Origin: Capniomyces stellatus
Taxonomy: Eukaryota; Kickxellomycota; Harpellomycetes; Harpellales; Legeriomycetaceae
DNA: 64,000 nucleotides
Reading direction: 5' to 3'
Assembly: GCA_001661515.1 (NCBI GenBank)
Contig: LUVW01000013.1
Span: 134,024 to 198,023, forward strand
Part shown: positions 35,673 to 48,059 of the stretch, in pieces
Numbering within the stretch: the stretch's first letter is position 1
Layout of the letters: the number at the start of each line of letters is the position of its first letter
Translations under genes and position numbers: made by a program
The notes under the pieces: generated by a model
Databases searched by the model: none
What the model was told of the DNA's origin: nothing
The model's input: the letters and a program-made list of their open reading frames with translations, nothing else

Positions 35673-36530
35673 TTTTTTTTTATTCTTCTTCTTTTCGTTT
35701 TATCTAGTTCTGTTTCTATTATCCTTACTACTCGTTTCTTTTTATTGTATTATTTTTTTTTCTAAAAGTAAATTATTCTAATCGCTTATTAAACCAGAAA
35801 TAAAAAAAAAAGTCAAGACTAAATATAAAGTAATGATCCTCACTCTATGCTTTTAACCAAACTGTATTAACCAAACTGAATCAACTGTACCTAAATTTAA
35901 AAAAAGCTATGAATTATGATCAGAGAACACTGAAACTAAAATATTACTTTATATTATTATTTTATTCCACTTTATTTTACTTTTCTCCTCTCATTATTTA
36001 CTAGTGAGGTTTCCTCCTGTACTTTGATTTCTAAAATGTAAAACTTCATTTCTCTGACATTATTATTTTTTTTTTATTTTTCCTTCAAGAAAATTTTTTT
36101 ATTGTATACAACTTTTTATTTTTAAATTTACTCCAATGTCATTTACTATAAAAAAAAAATTTCCGATTTATTTTTTCATTGGTAAAACTTGTTCATTTTT
36201 TTTTTCTTTTTCTGTTTAAATCAATTTGTATTGTAAAACAAGAAAAAAAAAATGAAAGAAAAAAGAAAAAGAAAAATAAAAAGAAAAATAAAAATAAAAA
36301 GAAAAAATGTTGATTTTCGATCCACTTTTCTAGCAAACAAGCAGCCAATCATCAACAAATAAAATCATGACCAATATTACACATAAATACAAATATAATT
36401 GCAAATGATAAAGGGAAAATAAATGTCAAATGAAGTGGTCTAAATACTGGGCGAAAATAAGAGAAAAAGGGGAAAAAAAAGGAAAAAAAAGAGAAAAGGG
36501 AAGGAGAAGGAGGAGGTGGGGGATATTGAG
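35673..36530. other. Intergenic, low complexity, purine tracts
   Basis: Holds poly-T/poly-A runs and two near-pure purine tracts on plus (about 36240-36308 and 36461-36522). The POL5-like promoter and the ankyrin gene 3' flank lie here. Confidence 0.6.
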
Positions 36531-39500
36531 CTAATTGGGACCAATCAAATTTAGATGAGGGTTAAAAGCTCTAATGAAATGACAGCGTTCGTCATAGCTC
36601 AAAGAAGACATGTTTTGTAATAGAACGTTTGCAAGTTGGAAGTTTGAGTGTCTTAAGGCGAGGTCAATACAGTTGTAAAACACGGGAGTCAAGTTGACAC
36701 CATAGCTCAGCAACAAAGAGACCATTTGGACGTTGTTATTTTCGCAAGCCTGTAGCAACCCGTTGCTTCGGCAGTCAACCAAACCGCCTCTTTTCTCAAG
36801 TAATAGGCGGGCGAGTTCAAGGTTATTGTTTTTGGAAGCGAGTACGATTCCAGAGTATACATGGAACTCGATGCTTGCGCCGTGGCTGACCAGCAGCTGG
36901 ACCATGTGGACATTGTTGCACAGTATTGCCTCTTTGATGCCGTTGAACTCGATGTTGCACAGACAGGCCTTGTTCTCGAGCAGCAGCCTGACAATATCAA
37001 TGTTATTGACTCTGCAGGCCTCGAGAATTCCATTATGTTTGTGCTCGTCCAAACCTGCACCATGGCGGATGAGCAGCCTGACAATATCGATGTTGTTGGC
37101 TGCACACGCCTCGGCAATTCCGTTGTTCCTGGCAACATTTAGGGTTGCACCGTTTTCAAGAAGCAGTCTGACCAACTCAAGATTGCCGTTCTTGCAGGCC
37201 TCCTTGATGCCGTTGGCTTTAGAGTAGCCAAGAGTGGCGCCATTAGCAAGCAGAAACTTGACCATGTTGTAGTTGTTGTTCCTGCACGACACCTGTATGC
37301 CGTTGTAAACGCAATGGTACAGTTTTGCCCCATTTTCAATTAGAAACCTTACCATTTCAAAGTTGCAAAAGCCACACGCTTCGTTTATTCCGTTGAAACG
37401 CGGATTGTCCAGACTTGCTCCTTTGTCTAGCAGGAAACGTGCCAATCCAATATTATTTGTCGAGCACGCTCTGGGCATTCCCCGTGCAACCACCCCAGCT
37501 CCAGATCCAGACCCTAACCCAACCAATATTTGGACCTCCTCAACACTGTTTGACCTGATTGCCTCCACCACTGCCTTGTAAATCGGGTTTGTCTCTGCAC
37601 CCTTATTGGCTAGCAGCGAAACAAGCTCAAGATTGTTGTTTTCGCTGGCCAACATAACAGCGTTGTAGTTTCTGCTGCCCATTCTCGCCCCGTTTTCAAG
37701 CAGCAGTTTGACCATCTCAACATCGTTGTTTTGGCACGCCACCCCTACTCCATTGCGCTTCTCGTCGTGTAGTGCTGCTCCGTTAGCAAGCAGTAGTTTG
37801 ACCAAACCTATGTTTCTGACCTCACAAGCCTCGTTGATCCCGTTGTACCTGCACTCATCCAGCCTAGCGCCATGTCTCAGCAGCAGCGCAACCAGCTCGA
37901 CATTATTGTTTTGGCACGCCGTTCTGACCCCATTGTACTTGGCAACCGTCAGTTTGGCCCCGTTGTTGAGCAGCAACCGAGCCATTTCAATGTTGTTGTT
38001 TTTGCACGCCTTGTGGATTCCGTTGTGGAATGGATTTTTCAGCTTTGCGCCGTTTTCAAAGAGCAGCGCAACCAGTTCTGTGCTGTTCGAGTCGCAGGCC
38101 TGCTGAATTCCATTGAAATCTTGCACACTCAACCCCGCACCGTTTTCAAGCAGCAGCTTCACCATCTCGACATTCCCGTTGCGGCATGCACCCGTAATCC
38201 CATTGTACCTACCCTGGTCCAGCTGTGCCCCGTTTTCCAGCAGCAGCTTGACTATCTCCATGTTGTTGCTACACGCTGCCTCCATAACCCCATTGCTCCA
38301 ACTACTCCTCAGCACTGCCCCGTTGTCTAGGTACAACCTAACCATCTCTGTTCGATCCAGCCCCCCCATCAGATAAAAATAGTTGAATCTTTCGCTGTCC
38401 ACTTTTGCCCCACTTTTGAACAGAAGCCTGACCTTTTCATAGTAGTTGTGGTTATTTGCACTGTACGTCAAATGCGTGTGCATCACGTCCAACACTGCCC
38501 CCCATTCCACCAACTGCCTCACCGTCTCCAAATCACTCATCTCCACCTCTCTAACCACTTTAAGGTAATACCTGTCATCTAAAACATCAACTCCAACTCC
38601 CAAACCTCCAACCCCAACTCCAACCCCAACCCCTACGCCTCCATCCCCATGCTTCCGTTTCAAGTCCACTCCTCTTTGTCCTACCTGGCACTGGTTGCTG
38701 CTAACCACAAACTTCACTATCTGTCCTACCCTTGAAATCGACTCGTAGTTTCCATTTCTTGCATACTTTGTACAAAACAGAAACTTGTCCATTTCCTCCA
38801 CCAACTCTCCATACTCTTTGTTCTCCATCCGCCGCAATATCCCGTTATAACTGATATTGCTGTGTCCTTCTGGACAATACCTCCGCTTATAGCTTAGCAG
38901 AAACTCTATTGTCTTCCTGTAGCTCGATATCATCCTGCCATGCTCGTCATTCACCAACATTGTTTTATTCAACATCAATTTCTTCAAAATGTTCCCCTTC
39001 TTTGGCTCGCAGCTCAAGTCAAAGTTCATCAAGTCCTCACCATCCACCCTAACCCCTCCCTCAAAAAGCATTACCATCGTCTCAATGTCATCTGCCCTGC
39101 TAGCCGTCTTCAACGCCAGGTCGCCTAACCCTAAAACCTCCTCCCCGCACCCCACCAGAAACTTTACCACCTCTGAATTACTGCTCCTATACCCAGCCGC
39201 CAAAAGCATATCCACTCTCTCCCTCGTTCTCGCTATCTTTAAAAATGTCTCCATCGCCACCTCACAGTTATTCAGTGTACACGCCATCCCAAACACATCC
39301 TCCTTATTCCCCTCAAACATTCTATGGTCCAACAACCTTCTCGTAAACACGTGCCCCGCCTCATACATCGAAAAGTACAACAGTAGCAGGTATACATCGT
39401 CCCTATGCTCAGCCTCTGCTCCCAACATTTCTAAAAACGGTTTGATGTCATGTCTAATTACGTATTTGTACTGCTCCATCACCTCAGTGCTGCTCACTTT

Positions 39501-40373
39501 GAACCTGTAGTCAAGCTCTATCAGCTCCTCAACCCACTGCCCCTGCTTCTCAAAAAACACCTTGTAAACTATCTGCATCAAATACAGCCCATACTTTTCA
39601 CTCTTTGAAAGCCTCGTATCCCTGATCTCATCCAATATATACTCACTCCCACTCGATACCTTCTGTGGTATGTATATCCTTGACCTATTAAGCTCAATGT
39701 ACTCCTCCATAAACGCATCACTCGGTATGTTGTGGTTGTCTAAACTCATCCCATAAAACGCCTCGCAGTACGGATTGTTATACTGCGTATACCCATAAAG
39801 ACTCTCTAGCGCATCCCCAACCAAAAACCCGCTGCTCTCCTGCGAGTAGAACGGTCTCACCACCAGCTCATTAATCACAAAGTCCGCCAAATCCTGCCGA
39901 TCGTCTTTGCTATACAGTATCGACCTCGTGTCTATGTTTAACAAAACTTTTTCTGACACCATAGTGTTTGCAAACAATATCCTTTCCTTGCTCAAATCAA
40001 GCACTATGTACATTTTTAACAACATTCGCTTGGTTTTGGTCCAGCCATACTTGGTTGCCAGTACCAACACCGTCCTAAACCCCACCTTCTTACAATTACC
40101 CAAAGACTCCACCACCAATTCTTCGTTTCTTGCTATCTTTGGATACCTACTCAGAACTCTCCTATTGTACTCTAGTATACTATCAACCTTGCTGTCCAGC
40201 CTCAAGGTGAGCTTGCATAAAAATCGCTTTATTGTTCCCACCTCGTTTGAAGCAAAGTACATTGACCTTGAAATAGTCGACAAAGCCGGGTTCTGGACAT
40301 GTATAAATATCTCCGACAATATTATCAAAGGTAAATCCGCAAACTTCAAATTCGAACTCATTCCCGAATCCAT
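36531..40373 (-). CDS. F-box-like, ankyrin-repeat giant protein
   Basis: Single exon, 1280 aa. Residues 9-45 (LKFADLPLIILSEIFIHVQ, then ALSTISRSM) look like an F-box. A divergent helical middle (about 50-590) precedes a Gly/Val low-complexity bridge (GVGVGVGVGVGGLGVGV near 590). About 22 ankyrin-type units of 33 residues run from about 600 to 1265, with consensus NGIxxACxNNNxEMVxLLLENGAxL. The usual TPLH of helix 1 is replaced in nearly all by NGI. F-box plus ankyrin would make it a substrate-receptor candidate for an SCF ubiquitin ligase; that is inference. The DNA repeat is diverged enough to be old, yet the frame is intact. Confidence 0.85.
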   Translation of the reverse strand: MDSGMSSNLKFADLPLIILSEIFIHVQNPALSTISRSMYFASNEVGTIKRFLCKLTLRLDSKVDSILEYNRRVLSRYPKIARNEELVVESLGNCKKVGFRTVLVLATKYGWTKTKRMLLKMYIVLDLSKERILFANTMVSEKVLLNIDTRSILYSKDDRQDLADFVINELVVRPFYSQESSGFLVGDALESLYGYTQYNNPYCEAFYGMSLDNHNIPSDAFMEEYIELNRSRIYIPQKVSSGSEYILDEIRDTRLSKSEKYGLYLMQIVYKVFFEKQGQWVEELIELDYRFKVSSTEVMEQYKYVIRHDIKPFLEMLGAEAEHRDDVYLLLLYFSMYEAGHVFTRRLLDHRMFEGNKEDVFGMACTLNNCEVAMETFLKIARTRERVDMLLAAGYRSSNSEVVKFLVGCGEEVLGLGDLALKTASRADDIETMVMLFEGGVRVDGEDLMNFDLSCEPKKGNILKKLMLNKTMLVNDEHGRMISSYRKTIEFLLSYKRRYCPEGHSNISYNGILRRMENKEYGELVEEMDKFLFCTKYARNGNYESISRVGQIVKFVVSSNQCQVGQRGVDLKRKHGDGGVGVGVGVGVGGLGVGVDVLDDRYYLKVVREVEMSDLETVRQLVEWGAVLDVMHTHLTYSANNHNYYEKVRLLFKSGAKVDSERFNYFYLMGGLDRTEMVRLYLDNGAVLRSSWSNGVMEAACSNNMEIVKLLLENGAQLDQGRYNGITGACRNGNVEMVKLLLENGAGLSVQDFNGIQQACDSNSTELVALLFENGAKLKNPFHNGIHKACKNNNIEMARLLLNNGAKLTVAKYNGVRTACQNNNVELVALLLRHGARLDECRYNGINEACEVRNIGLVKLLLANGAALHDEKRNGVGVACQNNDVEMVKLLLENGARMGSRNYNAVMLASENNNLELVSLLANKGAETNPIYKAVVEAIRSNSVEEVQILVGLGSGSGAGVVARGMPRACSTNNIGLARFLLDKGASLDNPRFNGINEACGFCNFEMVRFLIENGAKLYHCVYNGIQVSCRNNNYNMVKFLLANGATLGYSKANGIKEACKNGNLELVRLLLENGATLNVARNNGIAEACAANNIDIVRLLIRHGAGLDEHKHNGILEACRVNNIDIVRLLLENKACLCNIEFNGIKEAILCNNVHMVQLLVSHGASIEFHVYSGIVLASKNNNLELARLLLEKRGGLVDCRSNGLLQACENNNVQMVSLLLSYGVNLTPVFYNCIDLALRHSNFQLANVLLQNMSSLSYDERCHFIRAFNPHLNLIGPN

Positions 40374-43300
40374 TTCGACACCTATTCAATTTTTTTTTTG
40401 TCTCGCTTTCCTTTTTCTTGGTTACCCAATCACAGTGCTGATAATAGTGCGTATTCGCTACTTAATTCCTGTTTCCTACCTACTTTCTATAGCCTGCTTT
40501 AACTTGTTGTATTTATTTCTCTTGTTCTCTAGTACTCTTATTTATAACTCATTTTTTGGCTTTGAGGTTTTTGGCTTAACTCTGCTTTTATTAGACTCCT
40601 CCCTGTTCCAAAAAATATTTTTGAACTAAACCAGGAGTTTTGCTGCTGTCCCTTTTTTTTCTTCCTCCCTTTCTCCTGTAGTGCTCCCTTGTCTGCTTTT
40701 TGTTGTTTTTTTATTTGCCTCCTTTCTTATTGTTCTTTCTCGATTTTTTTGTTTATTGATTCTCGTTTATGCTTCCTTCACTTGGCCTTTTACAATTAGC
40801 AAAAGGCTTTAAACTTTGACATTGGTTTATCAACGATTAACGCTCCGTTTTTTTTTTCTTTTGCATCTAATTATAATTTAACAATCCCTTCTTGCCGATA
40901 ATTACATCTCTGTTGAAATAAATTGCCGAGCTTTTTTAGTACAACTCACCAATTCATCATTTTCAACCAATAACAGTACTAGTGCTGTTACATAACTAAA
41001 TGTATAGCTTAGCCAATTTACACCATTTGTACAGTTGACGCAAAACATTTTGGTCCACATTTTAATTTGGCCAACGTAGTACTGTTAGCTCAGGCATCTC
41101 AAATTGGGATTTTATTGGTTTTTTTGGCTTTTCTCAATTCTTTTTTTTTTTTAACTTTTGATTTTTTTTGTAATTCTCTTATTACGATAATGTTCCATTT
41201 TTGGATTTTAACTATCAAGTAATTAAAGTGATTTACCGCAATTTTGTGTTTTAAAACATGTTAATCTGGTATGTTTATTCCCCAAAAAAAACTACTGTAA
41301 ATGAAAATTTGTGAATTTTAAACCAAAACATTTGAACAAGTCAAAAGCGTGATTTTTTTTCAATGTGTAATATTAGCGACGCACCACCTCTATTCGTCAT
41401 TTTAATTTACCACCTATTTTTTTTATCGGAATTAACTATCGCATTTTAGATCATCAAAAAAAAAATGCTCATAAAAAAATATATTTATTACGTTGGATAT
41501 CAGTAAAAACAGTGAAAAAAATATTTTTGCAATTATGGCAAAATATGTTAATTTATTATCAATGTATTTATTTAATCAACTAGCAATAAAACCGTAACGT
41601 ATCGAGTTGTCAATCAAGCGGAAGTTTCAACCGTTAATTTAAAAAATAATTATACTAGTGATGCAGGGTGCAAGATGCAGAGCATAAAAAAGGGTACCTC
41701 AGGTTTAATAATAAGGGCGCTTCAGGTTTGATAAAAAAGGATACTTCAGGTTTAATAAAAAAAGGATACTTCGGGTTCAAAAAATTCTAAACTATCAAAC
41801 TAAAAATGTAAAAAAAACGAGCAATAAACAAACGAATTTCAGCTTTTAATTGCTTCCAAACTTGAACTTTAATTATTTTATTTTGTAACTTTTTGTTGGA
41901 GCATGACTAAATGCTATAATATTGATTTTTTTTCAACTTATTCGACCAGTCCGAAATTTGGCATTGGGCTAATTATGCCTAGCTATTATGTGATCAGTAA
42001 AGCTTACAATTGGACACTATGACCCCGTTTTTATCCTAAATTGGGCTACATTCAACCATATTGTTCTAATTTGACTTGTAAAACATCAAATTGGCCAAGT
42101 TTGAACATCCGAAAACATATTAAATTCATTATTAAAACTCATTTTTAGCTTATCAAAAATAATTCAGCCATTTTCATTAAAGTAAAAGCTATTAATTGAG
42201 CGGGCTTTTAGTCTTGATTAAATAAAACACGGACTTTCAATATTAAAAAGCTTATAGAACGGGCTTCATTTGTGGTTTTAATAGTAGTGCCTATTCCTAA
42301 TAGGTTTGTTTATTTTTCATTTTAAACGATGCTAAATTGTGTAAACTTAAAGCAGATGATGACCAAAACACGTTTAAAAGTAAAAGGGCCTAAGATTAAT
42401 TGATCTTTTAATTGCGTCAAATAAAAGAGTCTTTGTGTGTCAAATTCCTTGAAACAATTCATAACTATACAAAAGTTGCAGCCAAGTTTGTTGAATTTGT
42501 AAAATAATCTGTAGTTTTCTGGTAACGTTTTTTTTTTTTGTGATAGCGAGCCTTCTCTCTAGAATAATTTGCTATATCCCCAGGAACACACCCAACGGAA
42601 CAACCAAATCAGCCTCAAAAGGGGTATCCCAAGTGTGTACACTTGGCTCAGAGTTGTGTAGTTTCATTGACCAATATTTATCTTATTTTTTATTGGCCAA
42701 AACTTTTGACCAAGAACCTAATTGATTGTTTTTGTAGTACGGAATACTCGCTCTTTAAAAAATAAGTCCACATACACATAAACACGCATTGCTGGCTTTA
42801 CTAATGCAGAGATGCGCACACTTTAAACTCCTCCTCTGCACTTTTTTACCCCAAATTAAGCTAAGAGAATCTTAGATTCCAACAGCTACAAATATTTACA
42901 GGAAACCACTAATGAAATAACTGAAAACAGAATAAACCAGCTCAGTTAGTCTAATAGCAAGAAAACAGCCCATACATATTGTACTACTGCAAAAGTGAAG
43001 AACTTTTGTATTTGTTTGACCAAAGTTTGACGTAATTGCCTTATTAAGCACCATTGAATCTTGATCTACGTTCAGAATTTGAACAACTGAACAATAATTG
43101 ACTAAACAGTTACTTTAGCATTTTCTGGCAAATGAGTTTGTTTAAAAATACTAACATTATAATAGACAAAATAAATACAAGGCGAAATTAGATCACCAAG
43201 TCTGGTAATCAATCTGTTATATTCTAGTTTGACTATCCAAAATAGACTTATTATACGTATTTGAGTCATAACACCACTTCACCACCTTTTATCGCTGTAA

Positions 43301-44610
43301 AAAGCTAAATATTATGTTTTTTTTTTGAGAATTATACACGACTGTTTGTTAAAATGGTAAAAAGTGGTTTGTTTAGCTCTCACTTGCCGCCGAGATCAGT
43401 CCATTCTTGGTTTTTTTTTTCAATTTACCAGCATTACATGCCGTCATGGATCTTCACCAGCATCTCATATTTTGTTGTGCTTGAAACAAAATTGCAGCCT
43501 CAAATGGAACATTTGTGTGGACTTTATTACTGACTCACTCTTGATTCACAAAACAACCACAATTAATTTTACCAAAAAGTATTTGAAACCAAACGTTATT
43601 AATCACGATCTTGTTTTCAACTTTCTTGCAGTCGCTTAATTTGGCATATTAAGCGGGAATGATATTACTCGTAATACAAAAAAATTAAACAAGTAAAACA
43701 CCCTTCTCCCTCCTCCTGCTACCGTATTGAGTTGTTGACAAAAAAATGTTATGCTGCCGAAACCAGAAATACAATTTAATACTCTAAAAAGTGTTACCTT
43801 TTATCCAGCAAGCATCTAGAAAACCTATTATTAGCTCTTGTAACTCTTTGCACACAACATACTCAAGTAAACTAAACTACTCTGACTATACGCAAACTTC
43901 ATGAACTACCCTGACATGCTCGAGCGCTCACTGATGCGTTATTCACTAATACGTCATTAGTTGATATTTCATTCACTGATGTGACAATCAAGTACAACCA
44001 ACTCCAAAACACAAGTGACATAACTCAATCAACATTTAAACGAGCATGAACACATTTGACACCTTCCTTGTTTGGCGTTAAAACAACAACTGGTAGCACA
44101 ACCACACTTCGATTACTGCACAAGTTACTTTAAACCATCGCCAATAGGCAAAAATATGCTGTTAAGTTGCTCCATTCATCCACTAGTATATCTACCTGAA
44201 TCAACTAGCATCTATTTTTCTTAAATTTTATAAGCCATATAAAGCCAGCAAAAGACATATATTACTTGAGCAGCATACACTCGTATGTAACTGGACTGTT
44301 AGTATTCGCTTGGCGTCGATTATTTTTGTGACTTACAAATCATAATGATATTGAATCACGCTGTTTGCTTTATTTTGAAATCATGGCTTGAATTCTTTAT
44401 AGCGATACATAGCACTTGGTATATTAAAATTAAAAGTGAAAAGTAGTCCAACATTCATTGTCCTATCCATTTTCGCCCTCACTATTCTGCATTTTTCTTA
44501 TTGTAAGTCTGCACTGGTCTTTGTATTTGATTATATTTTTTTTAAAAAAAGACTGTGGAAATGTAGTATAAAGCATCACTATCTTATTTAGAAAAAGCTG
44601 GAGGTCCTGT
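40374..44610. other. Gene-poor AT-rich region
   Basis: About 4.2 kb with very low GC, homopolymer runs, and one imperfect tandem repeat (41692-41784). No coding frame with convincing composition on either strand and no tRNA-like hairpin set found. Confidence 0.5.
41692..41784. repeat. About 24-bp imperfect tandem repeat, 4 units
   Basis: Four units begin at 41692, 41715, 41739 and 41764. Core is GGATACTTCAGGTTTAATAA with small changes; unit lengths are 23, 24, 25 and 21. The last three share the CTTC(A/G)GGTT centre. Confidence 0.85.
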
Positions 44611-45231
44611 TTATGCCAAAGTATTGAACCATGACTCTACATCAAAGTTTGGATCCTCAAAGTTTACGGTACCTAATACAAACAAACACAAATTGCGACA
44701 GTTAGAATCGCAAAAACTTTTACAACTCTTGTTTTGAGAAATAAGCAATAAAATTGATAAAAACAAAAGAAACACTGAATCTATAATGCTTTGGAAACAC
44801 AAACTGATTTTGATGCTTTTGCATTTTTAATCTGGCTTTAAATAATTTCTGGTCGAGTACTCATCCAATGTTAATTTTTTGAGAACGAGATTAAACCAAA
44901 CGGTCCATTATAGATCCCTGGATAAAAGGGGTCATGAATGGTTGTGCATCTTGATTAAAAACTAGTAGAATTGAATAAAACTGAAAAAACGAATATATTT
45001 ACCTGTCTGTTTGGGTGCTTTTTCGGCCTGTTGCTTTGCGAATGCAATCTTGGCTTTTTTAATTAGCTCAACTTGGTTGTCGTATTTCCTTTGGTCTCTA
45101 TTGATCTCTGCTTGATTGCGTAGAGTGCGTGCATGCACAAGACCGTACAGGGCACCAAATCCGAGCACTCCGTATCTGGTAATCAAGTAAAGTGGTGATA
45201 CCTGTCTAACTGCTGATGCTGGTGCTGCCAT
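44611..45231 (-). CDS. Mitochondrial F1Fo ATP synthase subunit e
   Basis: Exons 45231..45003 and 44672..44611, 96 aa. Donor GTAAAT, acceptor GTATTAG, phase 1; join reads PKQTGTVNFEDPNF. The N-terminal membrane helix carries YGVLGFGALYGLVHARTL with the GxxxG dimerisation pattern of subunit e (Tim11/Atp21). A charged coiled-coil follows (EINRDQRKYDNQVELIKKAK), and exon 2 ends FEDPNFDVESWFNTLA, like the DPxxFDxE tail of the family. Role is dimerisation of ATP synthase and crista shape. The intron is 330 nt, AT-rich. Confidence 0.9.
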
Positions 45232-46193
45232 CTTTTATTATGTACGTTTTGTTTATTTTCGTTATTCGATTAGAATGAATTCTATCAAACAAAAAGTATA
45301 CTTTGAATTTGAATTTGGATTTGAATCAAGTATTATTTGTTATCAAAAGTACAACCTGTTAAATTGGCTCTAGTAGCTTGCCTTTAACTTTGTTTATTCT
45401 CTCTCGCTAGAAATGATTGACTCAAATTGCTGCAACGCATTTAGATAACAGTTTTTTTTTACAATTCAATTTGAATGCTTTTTTCTCTTTAAAGCCTTCT
45501 TGGTCTATATAACCTATTCTCATTTTTTTCTATTAAAATTTTTTTACAATTCGGGAGCTTTTCGCTCTGCTGTTATATAGCCTTCTTTCCAAATCGACTG
45601 GTAATAAGTGTCGACTTGAAGAAAAGGTCAGCTTTGTTGATTTGACAAATTATCATTATCTGTTCCACTATTGGTTTGATTGTAGCAAAATTCTGGATTT
45701 AATCTTTTTTTTATATTGAAATGAATTTAATCTTTTTTTTTGACTTGATCTTAAAATCGTCAATATGTACATTTATTAAAAGTCCTAGTTCGGATTTCTA
45801 TTTTGTTACCAGATTGTTATTTACTAAGGAAACAACTAGATACACCAGCTCAAAAAATGATGATTGTTAAAAAATTACAAGTTGCTACTGACCAGAGTTT
45901 CAGAGTTTCAGATGATGCTATTTACGCCGTATAATCTCAAATTTGATACAATGGGCATGGGTTTAACTAAGAGAGTATCCACAGCCTTCAGGATGTGGCC
46001 ATTGTACATTCCAATTCACATTATACAATTACAGCCCTCATACTGTTGTTTCATCATAAACCTCACTACGTTCAAGTGTATATTGTTTAATTTTTATTAT
46101 TTTTTAGCCATCATATAACGAACAGGATGATGTTTTAGTCTCGTGCACGTTGAACTGTATAAACATACATCATGATGAAGTTCCAGCAGTGTC

Positions 46194-46219
46194 AGCGGTA
46201 CCAAAAAATCAGTACCGCT
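46194..46219. repeat. Perfect inverted repeat, 8-bp stem
   Basis: AGCGGTAC, a 10-base A-rich loop, then GTACCGCT. A possible stem-loop in intergenic DNA; function unknown. Confidence 0.8.
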
Positions 46220-46321
46220 TGATAAAGCCCAAAACTGCACCACATAGCTTGTGTTTTGAACTACTCTACCAAGTATCCAGTTTTCAGTGAGTCAAAAAGA
46301 CTGTGACTATCAATTTTGCTC

Positions 46322-46384
46322 GACTACTTGACTACTTGACTACTTGACTACTTGACTACTTGACTACTTGACTACTTGACTACA
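46322..46384. repeat. GACTACTT 8-bp tandem repeat, about 7.9 units
   Basis: Perfect octamer array of 62-63 bp in intergenic DNA. Confidence 0.95.
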
Positions 46385-47808
46385 CGTTGATCCATTTCAA
46401 ATCATACAAACTCATTGGTATTTTTAAAATAGCCTATCATTGACCAGAATTTTGGATTTGGGTTTCTGCATTTGAATTTGGATTTACTTATTTTTTGCTT
46501 GTAAGGGTCAGTCAAACTTACTGGCAGTTTTTTTTGTAAAAAAAAAATAGGAAAATATAAAACAGAATAATTATTCAATAAAATAAATAGAATAAAAAAT
46601 TGGAAAAATAATAGGAAAATATGGAAAAATCAATAAAAGCGGCATTGACGAATAATTAATTAGTCGAGTTACTTTGTTGAATTTGTGATTCGTTTTTGGT
46701 TTGAGTTTTGTTTGCCCTTTTTAGCTATTGGAGGACTCAAAAAAAAGCGGTTTTTTTCCATCTTTTTGGCTGAATTCGAAAAAGTAAAATAAACAAATTC
46801 TATTGATCTTTTTTTTTTTAACTGAAATTTGATTTAACAACCAGTAAAAACATTTTTAAACTTACTTTGCAAAACCACTAAACATAAACTCGTAAAAAAA
46901 CTATGCGGTAAACCCATGCCTGAATAATTTTTTAAACAATTTAAATGAAGCGAAAAATTTTTTCTGTAAAAAATCACAACTATTGTAACATATAAAACAA
47001 ATCAAGAGTATAAATAATGTGATATATTGGTTTCTCAGATAAAGTAGGTTCTTAGCTCTACTTCAAAACATCTGGCAAAGTTTCAATTCAAAGCTAAAAT
47101 GATCTCATAAGCACATGGAAAATGGTAAGCATCAGCTAACTAGTACAATTTAATATTTACCTACCACATTTATTATTTTAATTGTTTTCTTTATCTGATG
47201 AAGAAGTACGCTGATACCCTGAATCATATAGTGCATCGTCTCAACGCGGTGTACTATTTCATGTGGATCATACTTAAATAGTACTTTAATGGAATTCCTC
47301 GTTTCTGATCCAAGAATTACTTGATACGTTTAGCTTTTTATAATTTGTTCTAGTACACTTGTATAACAGTGTTTGTTTTGATACAACTTTTAGGTAATTT
47401 CCCATTTTGTTTTTACCTGAACGCCTAAAATGACTTTTAAAGTCTATTTATTGGCATTAGCTTCATTTATTTGAACGCTTGATTGAGGGCAGTGTATGAC
47501 TCAGGTAAATATTATTTCTTAAAACTTTTGTGTTATTGCGTATACTCTTGATTAATATGATGATACTTATCCACCTTATTTATGATTATAATGATATTAT
47601 CTTATAAACATGCATCACCATCTGAGAATTAATTTTAAAGTTGTTGTATATTTGTTGAACATCATTGTTTGTGCAAATCTAACCCGTTCTTATTAATGCA
47701 TTTCGTAGGGTGAACGCGCTATAGCTTTATAGTTTTTTAAACTGTATTTACTTGTCATACTACTGGTAAGAATTATATACTTTTTACTAATTCCTTTCAT
47801 GATTCTAT

Positions 47809-47880
47809 AATGATGATTTACAAATGTCAGTTCTGCTACTGAGTCCATTTGAAGATAATACATTCTTACCAAACTTTCTG
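47809..47880. repeat. 72-bp direct repeat, copy A
   Basis: Matches 48082-48153 at 67 of 72 positions with no gap. See copy B. Confidence 0.9.
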
Positions 47881-48059
47881 ATCCCAATAAAGTCAGCAGT
47901 GTTAATCATAACATTGCATTTAACAAACACTAATTGCTGTTTTATTGTTTTGTTTTTGAACCTTATAGACATCTAAAAGACAATCCCAGTCTTATCTTGG
48001 ATCTTTTACTGTTGCAGATGTTTCTTCATCTATACAATAGGTAAAATTTGATTTTTAAT

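Noticed and set aside
42540..42725. 61-codon frame in the 40-44 kb gene desert
   Set aside because: No splice neighbours, no conserved motif and no composition shift from its surroundings.
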